From positions 50,301 to 114,300 of the forward strand of contig JBIQKN010000001.1 in NCBI GenBank assembly GCA_044506565.1: 64,000 nt of DNA, written 5' to 3'. This DNA is from Croceibacterium_A sp044506565. Lineage in GTDB: Bacteria > Pseudomonadota > Alphaproteobacteria > Sphingomonadales > Sphingomonadaceae. This document shows, one piece after another, positions 8,258-16,861 of this stretch. The notes beneath the pieces were generated by a model. That model was given only the letters and a program-made list of their open reading frames with translations. It did not search any database and had not been told where the DNA came from. Positions within the stretch are counted from its first letter, which is position 1; each line of letters starts with the position of its first letter. The position numbers were made by a program, and so were the translations under genes.

Positions 8258-8986
8258 ATGACCCGTCCCTCGAGATCTGTGCAGCGCTCGGCGGGCACCG
8301 CGCTGCGAGCGCTTGCAGCCGCGACGCTGGTTCTGGCGCCGTGCATGCCCGTCCAGGCGGCCGACGGCCCACCGGCACCCGCGCCGCTGTCCCACTACTT
8401 TTCGGCCGCAACCGATGATCCTGCAGCACCCGACCACGACGGGTTCATTCGCCGATGGATGCTGCTCGATCCGATCGCCAAGCCCAATCCGACCAACATC
8501 GTCTTCACCGACAGCTATGTCCGCGAGGCGCTGTCGCCGGGGACCTACCCCGGCCGCTTCGGCACGCTGCCCCGACCGGGGGCGATCACTCACATCGGCG
8601 AAACGCTGACCTGGCATGCGCTCGATTCGAGGCTGTGGGACGTCAAGCTGTTCAACTTCGCCCAATCCCGCGGCAAGCAGACTTACGGTGTGGTCTTCTG
8701 GGCCGTCACCGTGATCGACAGCCCACGCGAGATCACCGACGTCCGCCTCGCCGTGGGTTCCAATTCGGCCTCGCGCTGGTGGCTCAACGGCGAAGTGGCA
8801 GCCGAGCTGTTCGACGACCGCCGGATGGTGATGGACGACGTGCTGTCGGATCGGCTGACCCTGCGCAAGGGCCGCAACGTGATCCACGGAGCGATCATCA
8901 ACGGTCCGGGCCTCAGCGACTTCTGCCTGCGGCTGCTGGATGCGAGCGGACAGCCGATCCGCGATGTGGAGGTGGTCGTACGATGA
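8258..8986 (+). CDS. Secreted beta-sandwich protein of unknown function, coupled to GH43
   Basis: A 242-residue protein with a signal peptide (ALAAATLVLAPCMPVQA, cleaved near residue 35). The mature part starts with FIRRWMLLDPI and contains SRWWLNGEVAAELFDDRR and LTLRKGRNVIHGAIINGPG. This layout is typical of a galactose-binding-like jelly roll of the sort attached to glycoside hydrolases and carbohydrate esterases, but no catalytic domain is present. ATG 8258 has GGGGAGAAG seven bases upstream. The stop overlaps the GH43 start (ATGA), so the two proteins are probably made together and may form a binding subunit and enzyme pair. The family name was not recognised with certainty. Confidence 0.8.
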   Translation: MTRPSRSVQRSAGTALRALAAATLVLAPCMPVQAADGPPAPAPLSHYFSAATDDPAAPDHDGFIRRWMLLDPIAKPNPTNIVFTDSYVREALSPGTYPGRFGTLPRPGAITHIGETLTWHALDSRLWDVKLFNFAQSRGKQTYGVVFWAVTVIDSPREITDVRLAVGSNSASRWWLNGEVAAELFDDRRMVMDDVLSDRLTLRKGRNVIHGAIINGPGLSDFCLRLLDASGQPIRDVEVVVR

Positions 8987-10434
8987 GGCGCTCCCCGATC
9001 GACCCGGCGCTCGCCGCCCTGGCCGCCGCGACCTTGACATGGTCCGCGCCCGCGACCGCACAGCTCGCGGGCGACGTCTTCATCCACGACCCGTCGACCG
9101 TCGTCGAGTCGGACGGCAAGTGGTACACCTTCGGCACCCGCGGCGGCGGGCTGGTCTCCTCGGATGGCTGGACCTGGTCGAGCGGCCCCATCCGCCCCGG
9201 CGGCGGCGTGGCACCCGACGTGATCCGGATCGGCGATCGCTATTACGTCGCCTACGCAGTTGGCGGCGGTGGCCTTAACGGCGGTCATGCGAGCGAGGTC
9301 AAGGTCATGTGGACCAGGAGCCTCGATCCCAACTCGCCCGACTTCGAGTACCACGAGGTCGGCACCGTCGCATCGAGCAACGGGGTCGAGAACAACGACG
9401 CGATCGACCCGGCCTTCCTGTTCGTCGATGGCCGGCTGTGGCTCAGCTACGGCACCTATTTCGGCTCGATCCGGATCGTCGAGCTCGACCCCGCGACCGG
9501 CCAGCGCGTGCCCGGCAACCAGCCGGTCGATATCGCGATCGACATGGAAGCGACCGCGCTGCTCTATCGCGACGGATGGTATTACCTGTTCGGGACGCAC
9601 GGCACCTGCTGCGACGGTCCGAACTCGACCTATAACATTCGCGTGGGCCGCTCGCGCTCGGTGCTCGGCCCTTACGTCGACAACATGGGCGTGCCGCTGC
9701 TTCGCGGCGGCGGCAAGCTCGTCGCGGCGGCAAAGGGCCGCATGATAGGCGCCGGGCATTTCGGCCACATCGATCTCGGCGGAGGGCTCGAGAAGTTCTC
9801 GCTGCACTACGAGGCGGACATGGACCGCAGCGGCCGCAGCGTGCTGGCGATCGAGCCGCTGCTGTGGCGCGACGGTTGGCCCGTCGCCGGCAGCAACATC
9901 AAGGCAGGCACGTACCAGATCCAGTCCGAGCGCAGCGGCAACGCGCTGCAACTGAGGACCGGTTTCGTGCGCATCCCGTTCGACGCGCGGCGCAGTTTCA
10001 TGGCCGGTCCGAACGATCCGATCACTGCGATACCCGACCAGACGCTCGCCGAAAACGGTCCGGCCTGGCCCGAAGGCGCCGTCCGCGTCGACCTCTCGGC
10101 CTACATGGTACGCCCCAACCAGCACTGGTTGGTCACACCGGAGCCGCAAGCCGGTGGCTATTTCGGCGCGCCCTATTACAGCATCCGCATCGCCGGCACC
10201 GAGCGCGCGCTCGCGGTCCGTGCCGACGGCCGCGAGGTCGAGGCCGTGCCCCGCTTCACCGGCGACGAGCGGCAACTCTGGCGGATCGACCAGCTGACCG
10301 ACGGGACCTACCGGATCACGCCCAAGGGCGCTCGGGACGACACCGCGCTCGCGGCGATCGGCACGAGTTCGGTGAGCCTCGTGCGGTTCGATCCCGACAG
10401 CGACGCGGGACGCTGGCGCTTCCACACCCCCTGA
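8983..10434 (+). CDS. Secreted GH43 family arabinosidase with C-terminal ricin-type domain
   Basis: A 483-residue protein with a signal peptide (residues 1-27) and a five-bladed propeller of the GH43 type. The three catalytic acids are visible: base D36 in IHDPST, pKa modulator D142 in NDAIDPAF and acid E189 in DMEATAL. The pattern is closest to endo-1,5-alpha-L-arabinanases and exo-arabinosidases; beta-xylosidase or galactan activity cannot be excluded. From about residue 300 a beta-trefoil lectin-like region follows, with GTYQIQSERSGNALQL and RQLWRIDQLTDGTYRI, likely for substrate binding. It is the last gene of the SapC operon, overlaps its upstream partner by four bases and ends 12 bases from the convergent GH27 gene. 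Confidence 0.88.
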   Translation: MRRSPIDPALAALAAATLTWSAPATAQLAGDVFIHDPSTVVESDGKWYTFGTRGGGLVSSDGWTWSSGPIRPGGGVAPDVIRIGDRYYVAYAVGGGGLNGGHASEVKVMWTRSLDPNSPDFEYHEVGTVASSNGVENNDAIDPAFLFVDGRLWLSYGTYFGSIRIVELDPATGQRVPGNQPVDIAIDMEATALLYRDGWYYLFGTHGTCCDGPNSTYNIRVGRSRSVLGPYVDNMGVPLLRGGGKLVAAAKGRMIGAGHFGHIDLGGGLEKFSLHYEADMDRSGRSVLAIEPLLWRDGWPVAGSNIKAGTYQIQSERSGNALQLRTGFVRIPFDARRSFMAGPNDPITAIPDQTLAENGPAWPEGAVRVDLSAYMVRPNQHWLVTPEPQAGGYFGAPYYSIRIAGTERALAVRADGREVEAVPRFTGDERQLWRIDQLTDGTYRITPKGARDDTALAAIGTSSVSLVRFDPDSDAGRWRFHTP

Positions 10435-10446
10435 AGAGGTGGGACA

Positions 10447-12342
10447 TTATCGCGTCAGGGCAGCATTGCCCCAGACGACGGGAAAGCTCTGGTCGCGCGG
10501 TCCGGCGGATCGCGCGACCAGTTCGATGAGGTCCACCCCCTCGACCGCCGCCGTGATCCGCACCGCAGCCTGCCCGAACTGCACCGGCGGCGAACTCGCC
10601 AGAAGCTTGCCGTCGCCGTAAACCGAGAACGTCACCGGCTGGCTGCGGCCACGCGCCGAGTCATCGACCCCGACCATGGCTTCGAAGCGGGCGTAGCCGG
10701 CGTTGCGCACTTCAAGCCGCGAGTTGGCCAGCACGCCGATCCCGGTCTCGTACGGTTGCCCGGCGACCGCCAGTCGCAGTCCGTACGGCGTCGCGTCGGC
10801 CTGCGCCCCGCCCCAGCCGCCGTAACGCGGAGGCTCGCCGATGCCGCGCGTCCCGGCCCAGAAGATCGGGCGGTAGATCATCGGGTCCGGCTCGGGTACG
10901 ACCACGCCGTCGTCAGCCGGATTCACGGCTCCTGGCATTTCCGAGAGGTACAATCCGTTCGCCAGGCGCCGCGCGCCTTTCGCGCGAAAGACCAGCGTCT
11001 CGCGCGCGGCGAGTTCGAAGTCGCGCTCGCCCCGGAAGCTGATCGCCTCGCCGGTCCACAGGTTGCCGAGAGCGACGTCCGCATCGGATCGATACTTCAG
11101 GTGATCGGCCGTCAGCGTCGCCTTGAGCGGAGCCGACGTGCGATTGAAGATGGCCACCGCCTTGTCCCCGTCCGCTAGCGTCTTGACGAGAATCTGGACG
11201 TCGTTGGAATCGAACGCGAGCACGGCCTGGTTGCCGGCCGGGTCCTGGTTCAGTGCGATGACCTCGGCATTGCCGAACACGTCGATCAGACTCTGCGGGG
11301 CCTCGCGCAGGTCGTAGCCGATCATCAGCGGGGCGTTGATCATCGCCCACAGCGAGAAGTGCGAGCGCGCTTCCATCAGGTGGTTTTCATCGAAGTCGCC
11401 GGTGCCGATGTAGAGCATGTCGGGATCGTTCCACGAGCCGGGATGGGCGTAGAGCGGCCGTCGCACGCTGCTGTCGAAGCTGTGCAGCATGCGCCCCCAG
11501 GTCGGCGCGATATCGTCGCTCGTGCGCGACATGTTGCCCATGTCCTTGGCCCAGGCGCGAACGTCCGCGGCGCCCCACAGGCAGATCGAGAACACGAAGT
11601 CGCCGTCGGGATTGTGCCTCTCGAGCGCCCGGCGGACCTCGTCGTACAGACTGTGCACCTTGGCGATGTCGGTCCGGCCGATCGATTCGCTGTCGACCCA
11701 TGGCCCGAGCGGCCGGACCTGGCCCGACGCGACCCACCGGCTGTCGGGCGTGAGCCCACGGATGCCGCACGCATCGACCTTTATCAGATCGAAGCCCCAC
11801 TCGGCAAAGTAGAGCGCGATGTCGCGATCGACGTTGTCGTAGAGGCCGACTTCGCGCTCGAGCAGCGTGCCCTCCGGCTGGTTCAGCCCGTCCGTGCTGT
11901 AGAGCTGGGCGCAGCTGTTGCGCCCGATGTCGGAGTAGATCCCGGCCTTGAGGCCCATCGCGTGAAGGCGATCGGTAAACGGGCGGAAGCTCGTTCTGCC
12001 GTCGGGCGTGGCCGCGGAAGGAAAGGTCGCGGTGCGGATGATTATCCGCCCGTCGGTCAGGCGCCGCTTGAGCCACCAGCCGTCGTCGAGGTCGATGTAG
12101 CGATAGCCTTTTGCGGCCAGCCCGTGCCGCACGATGGCCTGGGCCGATCCCATGACCTTGGCTTCGTCGATGTCGCTGCCGAACGCGTTCCAGCTGTTCC
12201 AGCCCATCGGCGGCAAGGGCGCATTGCCTCCCGTATAAGCGCTCCAACGCCCGCTCGGGTCCAGTGAGTCTGCCTGTGCCGGTAGCGCTGCAGCCGCGAC
12301 TGCCAACGCAGCGGACAGGAAGGCTGCCCGAATATGTCGCAT
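10447..12342 (-). CDS. Secreted GH27 alpha-galactosidase with C-terminal NPCBM domain
   Basis: A 631-residue protein with a signal peptide (residues 1-24). The GH27 barrel starts at PPMGWNSWNAFG (residue 44). The nucleophile is D190 in DLIKVDACG and the acid/base is D277 in SRTSDDI; HPGSWNDPDML completes the family signature. A beta-sandwich domain follows, then a C-terminal NPCBM-type carbohydrate-binding domain (about residues 490-631). The enzyme removes terminal alpha-D-galactose; some GH27 members release beta-L-arabinopyranose, which would fit the GH43 partner. ATG 12342 is chosen for the GGGGAG site seven bases upstream; the open frame further upstream is antisense-like extension. A perfect FCD-type palindrome lies 34 bases upstream, so the gene has its own regulated promoter after GH95. 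Confidence 0.92.
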   Translation of the reverse strand: MRHIRAAFLSAALAVAAAALPAQADSLDPSGRWSAYTGGNAPLPPMGWNSWNAFGSDIDEAKVMGSAQAIVRHGLAAKGYRYIDLDDGWWLKRRLTDGRIIIRTATFPSAATPDGRTSFRPFTDRLHAMGLKAGIYSDIGRNSCAQLYSTDGLNQPEGTLLEREVGLYDNVDRDIALYFAEWGFDLIKVDACGIRGLTPDSRWVASGQVRPLGPWVDSESIGRTDIAKVHSLYDEVRRALERHNPDGDFVFSICLWGAADVRAWAKDMGNMSRTSDDIAPTWGRMLHSFDSSVRRPLYAHPGSWNDPDMLYIGTGDFDENHLMEARSHFSLWAMINAPLMIGYDLREAPQSLIDVFGNAEVIALNQDPAGNQAVLAFDSNDVQILVKTLADGDKAVAIFNRTSAPLKATLTADHLKYRSDADVALGNLWTGEAISFRGERDFELAARETLVFRAKGARRLANGLYLSEMPGAVNPADDGVVVPEPDPMIYRPIFWAGTRGIGEPPRYGGWGGAQADATPYGLRLAVAGQPYETGIGVLANSRLEVRNAGYARFEAMVGVDDSARGRSQPVTFSVYGDGKLLASSPPVQFGQAAVRITAAVEGVDLIELVARSAGPRDQSFPVVWGNAALTR

Positions 12343-12375
12343 GAAACGTCTCCCCATGACCCGACTCGAAGAGAC

Positions 12376-12392
12376 AATTTGTCCGACAAATT
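12376..12392. promoter_or_regulatory. Perfect GntR/FCD-type operator before the GH27 gene
   Basis: AATTTGTC-C-GACAAATT is a perfect 17-base palindrome with the core TTGTCCGACAA, the standard form of FCD-subfamily GntR sites. It lies in the 59-base gap between the GH95 stop and the GH27 start and is strikingly AT-rich for this genome. Confidence 0.7.
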
Positions 12393-12401
12393 CGCTCGGC
12401 G

Positions 12402-14828
12402 CTACCGGGTCATCGAGTATCTGCCCATGGCATCGAGGATGACCTCGACGAGGCTTCCTCCCTCCCTCAGCGCGAACCGTGTTCCGGGCGGACCGCGGAC
12501 GACCAGACTGCGGACCCTGCGATTCGACCATTGCATGTCGACCGTGAGCCCACCGCGCGCGCGCAGCCCCGTCACCGATCCCGCCGGCCAGGCGCGGGGC
12601 AGCGCCGGCAGGAGGATCAGCTCGTTGCCCCAGCTTTGCACCAGCATTTCGAGGATCCCGGTCGCCCCGCCGAAATTGCCGTCGATCTGGAACGGCGGGT
12701 GGGCGTCGAACAAGTTCGGATAGGTCCGTTCCGGCCCGAGCAGGCCGAGCAGGATCGCGTGGGCGCGCTCCGCCCTGCCCATCCGGGCCCACAGGCAAAG
12801 CCGCCAGGCCGTTGCCCAGCCGGTCGATCTGTCGCCGCGCCGGTCGAGGCTGATCTCGGCGGCGCGGATCATCTCCGGCGTATCGCGGACATTGAGCTGA
12901 TGGCTCGGATAGACCGCGTAAAGGTGCGAGACGTGCCGATGCTGAGGTTCGGGCGCCGCCGCATCCCAGTCCTCGAGCCATTCCTGCAACTGTCCGAGCT
13001 CGCCCACCTGGTCCGGTGCCAGGTTGCGGCGCGCCTCCGCGAATTGTGCCAGCAGCGCCGAGTCCTCCCCTTGTCGTCGGCCGGCGTCGATCGTCCGGTC
13101 GAACAGGTCGCGCAGGATCTGCCGGTCCATCGCCGGACCGGCGCACAGCGTGGCACCGAACGGGTGCGGGTTCTCCGGAGACAGCGACGGCGAGGTGATC
13201 AGTCCGCGCCCCTTGGGATCCGGAATCAGCGTGTCGAGAAAGAACAGCGCGGCGCCCTTCATCAACGGGTACAGACGCTCGAGGAAGGGCTCGTCGCGGG
13301 AATAGTCCCAATGATCCCACAGGGTCGTGCAGAGCCAGGCCCCGCCGAGGGGCCAGAGCCCCCATTGCGGACCGTCGACCGGCGCCGCGGCGCGCCAGAG
13401 ATCGGTGTTGTGGTGCGCGACCCAGCCGCGCGCGCGGTACATCGTCTCGGCGGTTCGCGCCCCGGTGACCGCCAGCTCCTCGACCATCCGCAACAGCGGT
13501 TCGAAGCACTCGCCGATGTTTGCAGGGTCGGCGATCCAGTAGTTCATCTGGGTGTTGATGTTGATCGTGTACTTGCTGCCCCACGGCGGCGAGACGCGGT
13601 CGTTCCAGATGCCCTGGAGGTTGGCCGGCTGCGACCCCGGCCGGGACGAACAGATCATCAGGTATCGCGCATACTGGACGTACAACGCAGCGAGCGACGG
13701 ATCGGCGCCTTGCTCGGCAGCGAGAACGCGTTCGTCCGTCGGCAGGTTCGCGGCTTCGGTGCGGCCGAGGTCGATGGTCATCCTGCCGAACAGCGCGCGG
13801 TGGGCCTCCACGTGGTCCTGCCTGAGTCGCTCGAACGGCTTCGCGGCGCCTGCGGCCACCTGACGGCTGACCCGGGCGACCGGGTCACCGCTCGCATCAT
13901 GAGGACCCACATAGCTGGTTGCTGCGGCCACCAGCAGGGTCGCTTGGGTAGCGCCGCGCAGGCGGACAGCGTCGCCGCGTAGCTCGACGTTGCCGTCCGT
14001 GAGGACCTTCACCGCGATGGCGTAGCGCAGACCTCCCGCGATCGACCCCGCGGGCTCGTTGCCGCCGGTGATCAGCCAGGTGTCCGGCGAAAGGGTGCTC
14101 GCCCGCGCATTGCCGCTCGCCGGGTCGATGGTCTCCCGGAACGCCCAGTCGACCGCGGGCGCATCGGCAACGTCGGTCGCGGGACCGTCGAACTTCGGCT
14201 CCGCACGCTGCACTACCCCCGGAGCCGCGTAGGACAGGTCGACATCCAGCATGCCGCGCGTGCCTTCGAGACGGATCACGATGAGCTGATCGGGCGCGGA
14301 GACGAACGTTTCCCGGTGCAGTCGTCCGCGCGATGTCCGGTAGCGGACCTCGGCAATGGCCGTCGAGAGATCCAGGCTGCGCCGATAGTCGTCCGGCGCC
14401 TCCTCGCCGGCGAAGTCGAGCATCAGGTCGCCGAGGGTCCCGTACGGCATCTGCGTGAGGGGCTGCGCCATCATCTCGGCAGCCGCCAGGCGTTCGGCCG
14501 CCTGATACTCGCCCGCGGCGATCAGCCGCCGCACCTCGGCCAGCGCCGACGCGGCATCGGCTCTGTTCGGATCATAGGCGGAGCCGGCCCAGAGCGTATC
14601 CTCGTTGAGCTGCAGCCGCTCCTGGCGCGCACGCCCGAAGACCATGGCCCCCAGCCTGCCGTTGCCGATCGGCAACGCCTCTTCCCAGCGCCCCGCGGGC
14701 TGCCGGTACCAGAGCAGGTCGGCTCGACTCTCGGACTCGCGTCCCGCAAGCGTCGCGCCTGGCAAAGCCGACAGACAGACGCCGGTCGCAAGCAACGTGC
14801 GGCGATCGATTAGCGGACCTTTCGTCAA
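12402..14828 (-). CDS. Secreted GH95 alpha-L-fucosidase/L-galactosidase
   Basis: An 808-residue glycoside hydrolase of family GH95. The diagnostic N-terminal segment LLWYRQPAGRWEEALPIGNG starts at residue 38, RLGAMVFG and LQLNEDTLWAG follow, then NLQGIWND and VAHHNTDLW in the (alpha/alpha)6 barrel, which holds the catalytic residues. The family releases alpha-1,2-L-fucose or alpha-L-galactose from xyloglucan, pectin and related glycans. The N-terminus IDRRTLLATG with a hydrophobic run looks like a Tat-type signal. TTG 14828 gives this natural start although its ribosome site is poor. The frame stays open to ATG 15026, which would add a second hydrophobic segment, so the start is uncertain. 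It is followed by GH27 on the same strand. Confidence 0.87.
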   Translation of the reverse strand: MTKGPLIDRRTLLATGVCLSALPGATLAGRESESRADLLWYRQPAGRWEEALPIGNGRLGAMVFGRARQERLQLNEDTLWAGSAYDPNRADAASALAEVRRLIAAGEYQAAERLAAAEMMAQPLTQMPYGTLGDLMLDFAGEEAPDDYRRSLDLSTAIAEVRYRTSRGRLHRETFVSAPDQLIVIRLEGTRGMLDVDLSYAAPGVVQRAEPKFDGPATDVADAPAVDWAFRETIDPASGNARASTLSPDTWLITGGNEPAGSIAGGLRYAIAVKVLTDGNVELRGDAVRLRGATQATLLVAAATSYVGPHDASGDPVARVSRQVAAGAAKPFERLRQDHVEAHRALFGRMTIDLGRTEAANLPTDERVLAAEQGADPSLAALYVQYARYLMICSSRPGSQPANLQGIWNDRVSPPWGSKYTININTQMNYWIADPANIGECFEPLLRMVEELAVTGARTAETMYRARGWVAHHNTDLWRAAAPVDGPQWGLWPLGGAWLCTTLWDHWDYSRDEPFLERLYPLMKGAALFFLDTLIPDPKGRGLITSPSLSPENPHPFGATLCAGPAMDRQILRDLFDRTIDAGRRQGEDSALLAQFAEARRNLAPDQVGELGQLQEWLEDWDAAAPEPQHRHVSHLYAVYPSHQLNVRDTPEMIRAAEISLDRRGDRSTGWATAWRLCLWARMGRAERAHAILLGLLGPERTYPNLFDAHPPFQIDGNFGGATGILEMLVQSWGNELILLPALPRAWPAGSVTGLRARGGLTVDMQWSNRRVRSLVVRGPPGTRFALREGGSLVEVILDAMGRYSMTR

Positions 14829-15212
14829 CCGGTGCCAGACGGAAGGGCCGCGATCGGGATCGCACCGGCGCGCTGCGTCGATCGTCTCCCCGTTCCTGCC
14901 ATCCCCAGACCTCTTCGCCCGACGACCGAGGGCGCCGAAGGCAAGCAGCACGGCTGCGACAACGGCGTGCACAACGGAGGCCAAGTTCGTTCGGAGGGCA
15001 GCCATCGCGACATCATGGAACGGCATAGGCGCTGTAGGAAAGCGACTTGTTGAGCGGTCTCATCCGGATCGGATGAGTCGCGCCGTTCGACGTACGCCTC
15101 TTTGCTGCCTCGCCGGATTCCGGCTTTTCCGAACGGTTTACCGCACGCCCGCCGCGTGCGGGCATCGCGCGGCACTTGCGGGCTTTACCTTCGGCCCGAA
15201 TTGGGCGAGCCC
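14829..15212. other. Stretch without a confident gene between GH95 and a hypothetical membrane protein
   Basis: This 384-base stretch holds a possible N-terminal extension of GH95 (open frame to ATG 15026), the palindrome at 15059-15077 and a GC-rich hairpin CCGCACG/CGTGCGG near 15142-15163. It should contain the divergent promoters, but no clear -35/-10 pair was found and no FCD-type site was seen. Confidence 0.5.
15059..15077. promoter_or_regulatory. Perfect 7-bp inverted repeat upstream of GH95
   Basis: CTCATCC-GGATC-GGATGAG is a perfect inverted repeat in the divergent intergenic region. It has no T run, so an operator is more likely than a terminator. It does not resemble the FCD or LacI-type sites elsewhere in the locus. 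Confidence 0.35.
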
Positions 15213-15692
15213 ATGGTCATGCAGAATCAGCCGCAGAAAGCCGGGCCCGTCGGGTCCGGACCCTCCTTTTCGTCCCTCGCCGTGCTCACGCAGCCGCGGG
15301 TCGTGTTGCCGGCGGTGGGCCTGCTCGGGCTCGCGATCGACCTGTTCGTCCGGCCGCTGTCGTGGGTCGGGCTCGGTCTGATCGCACTCGTCGCGATGCC
15401 GTGGCTGTTCCAGGCGTGGTCCGACCAATTCAGGCTTTCCACTCCCGCGAGCCGTGCACCGGCGTCCCCGCCGGACCCGGTGACCGAATCCCCAGCCAAG
15501 CCCAGGGTCCAGCCGCGCGCCGCGGGCCGGGAGGGGCCGCCTCGTCCTGAGCAACGAGCCGCTCCGGCGGCACAGCGAGCCGCAACGCCCCCTCCCGTCC
15601 AGGCCCCGCTCCCGATGCGCGAGCCGCCACGGTCGAAGTCTTCGGCCGAGTCCCCCGCGAGGCCGATGCCGGCGCCGCTTCCGTCGAAGTAG
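15213..15692 (+). CDS. Hypothetical membrane protein with Pro/Ala-rich tail
   Basis: A possible 159-residue protein, not recognised. Two hydrophobic segments (VVLPAVGLLGLAIDLFV and WVGLGLIALVAMPWLF, about residues 30-70) would form a membrane hairpin. The C-terminal 85 residues are rich in proline, alanine, arginine and serine and are probably disordered. ATG 15213 (or 15219) follows GGGCGAG. The composition of the tail is what high-GC non-coding frames can also give, so only the hydrophobic half argues for a real gene. It stands alone between GH95 and another membrane protein gene. Confidence 0.5.
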   Translation: MVMQNQPQKAGPVGSGPSFSSLAVLTQPRVVLPAVGLLGLAIDLFVRPLSWVGLGLIALVAMPWLFQAWSDQFRLSTPASRAPASPPDPVTESPAKPRVQPRAAGREGPPRPEQRAAPAAQRAATPPPVQAPLPMREPPRSKSSAESPARPMPAPLPSK

Positions 15693-15850
15693 GGTACTTC
15701 GGGCAGGGCACGGGCTTCGGCGCCGGTGTGGAGCCCGGCTTCCACGTTACGCCGGCAAAGCTCGAAGACCGCTCCCGATGCGAGCTCCTGTCAGACGCCA
15801 TTCGTCGAAGTCTTAGGCATTTCTAAAGCTGCGCCGCCCACGTTGACCCG

Positions 15851-16861
15851 ATGAACGGCACCTCGCCCCGGCTCCGCTTCTCGTGGAAGCCCCTGCTGGT
15901 CCAGAGCCAGATCGTCGGCATCCTCGTGATGGCGCAGTTCCAGCTCGATGCCTGGCTGGACCAGAAGCCCGATCCGACGACGCCGGACCGGGCGATCCTG
16001 TTCTTCCTGCTGTTCGCTGGCGTGAACCTCGCGGTGATGCTGACCGGCGATCGGCTTTTCCGGAAGCAGGGCTGGTGGCAGCGCAGCGGCTATTGCGCCC
16101 TCGGCGCACTGGCCTCGAGCGTGGCCCACGCCGTCGCGCTCGCACCCGCCGCCTATGTGGTAGCCTGGCGCGACGGGATCCTGTTCGCCCTGCTGCTGAC
16201 GCCTGTGTTGATCGGCGCTGCGACCGCGTTCCTGATGCACAAGTCCCTCGGCTACGAGACCGAAGGCGACGATCCCCAAGCGCTTTCCCGCAAGGTCGAC
16301 GGGAACCGTGCCGCCGCAACGGCAGTCCACGACATCGGCACCGCCGAGTACTTCGAAGGCCCCCTGCAGGTGCGTACGTCCGCCTGGGCGACGCTCATCG
16401 CGGCCGTAGCCGGCGCGACGCTGTACGGGTTCATCTCGCTGGTCTCATTGTCCGACGGCCAGCTGCCGGCCAGCGCCCTGCCGCCGGTATTCAGGATCAA
16501 TCCGATACTGGGCGCGATCTACGGCATCGTCGGCACATCGGTGCTGTTCTACATCTTCATCAGCAGGTCGCATGCCTTCCTGCAGCGGCGCGGAAAGGAC
16601 GGCCTGAAGTCCTACGCACTCGCCGGAATCTACGTCCCGCTCGGATTTGCGGCCGCACTGCTCGCGCTGATGGGGCCGTTCGGCTTGCTTTACGTCCTGC
16701 CGTGGGTCCTGCCGAGCGTCTTGGCGATGGCGACCTATCACCGCATCGCCGGCTTCGAGCCGCTCGACCTGCCCGACGACATCGAAGTCGGCGATCCGCG
16801 TGCCCTGGTGCCCGCCGACCACGTTCGCCGCCGCGTCCGGCGCATCGTTCACACGAGCTAG
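15851..16861 (+). CDS. Hypothetical polytopic membrane protein
   Basis: A 336-residue protein with about seven to eight hydrophobic segments (for example ILFFLLFAGVNLAVMLTG, DGILFALLLTPVLIGAATAF and FAAALLALMGPFGLLYVLPW). A hydrophilic loop lies near residues 140-175, with a basic C-terminal tail (RRRVRRIVHTS). No family was recognised. Hydrophobic periodicity and codon pattern support a real gene. It is convergent with the GMC oxidoreductase gene and the two stop codons overlap in the tetranucleotide CTAG (16858-16861). No neighbour suggests a function. Confidence 0.75.
   Translation: MNGTSPRLRFSWKPLLVQSQIVGILVMAQFQLDAWLDQKPDPTTPDRAILFFLLFAGVNLAVMLTGDRLFRKQGWWQRSGYCALGALASSVAHAVALAPAAYVVAWRDGILFALLLTPVLIGAATAFLMHKSLGYETEGDDPQALSRKVDGNRAAATAVHDIGTAEYFEGPLQVRTSAWATLIAAVAGATLYGFISLVSLSDGQLPASALPPVFRINPILGAIYGIVGTSVLFYIFISRSHAFLQRRGKDGLKSYALAGIYVPLGFAAALLALMGPFGLLYVLPWVLPSVLAMATYHRIAGFEPLDLPDDIEVGDPRALVPADHVRRRVRRIVHTS

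Noticed and set aside
8257..8986. Possible frameshifted 5' part of GH43
   Set aside because: The upstream frame has its own signal peptide and ribosome site and stops inside the GH43 start. Both are separate, complete genes with signal peptides.
12343..13584. Long upstream extension of the GH27 frame
   Set aside because: The extension runs through GH95 in another frame. A clear signal peptide with ribosome site at 12342 marks the true start.
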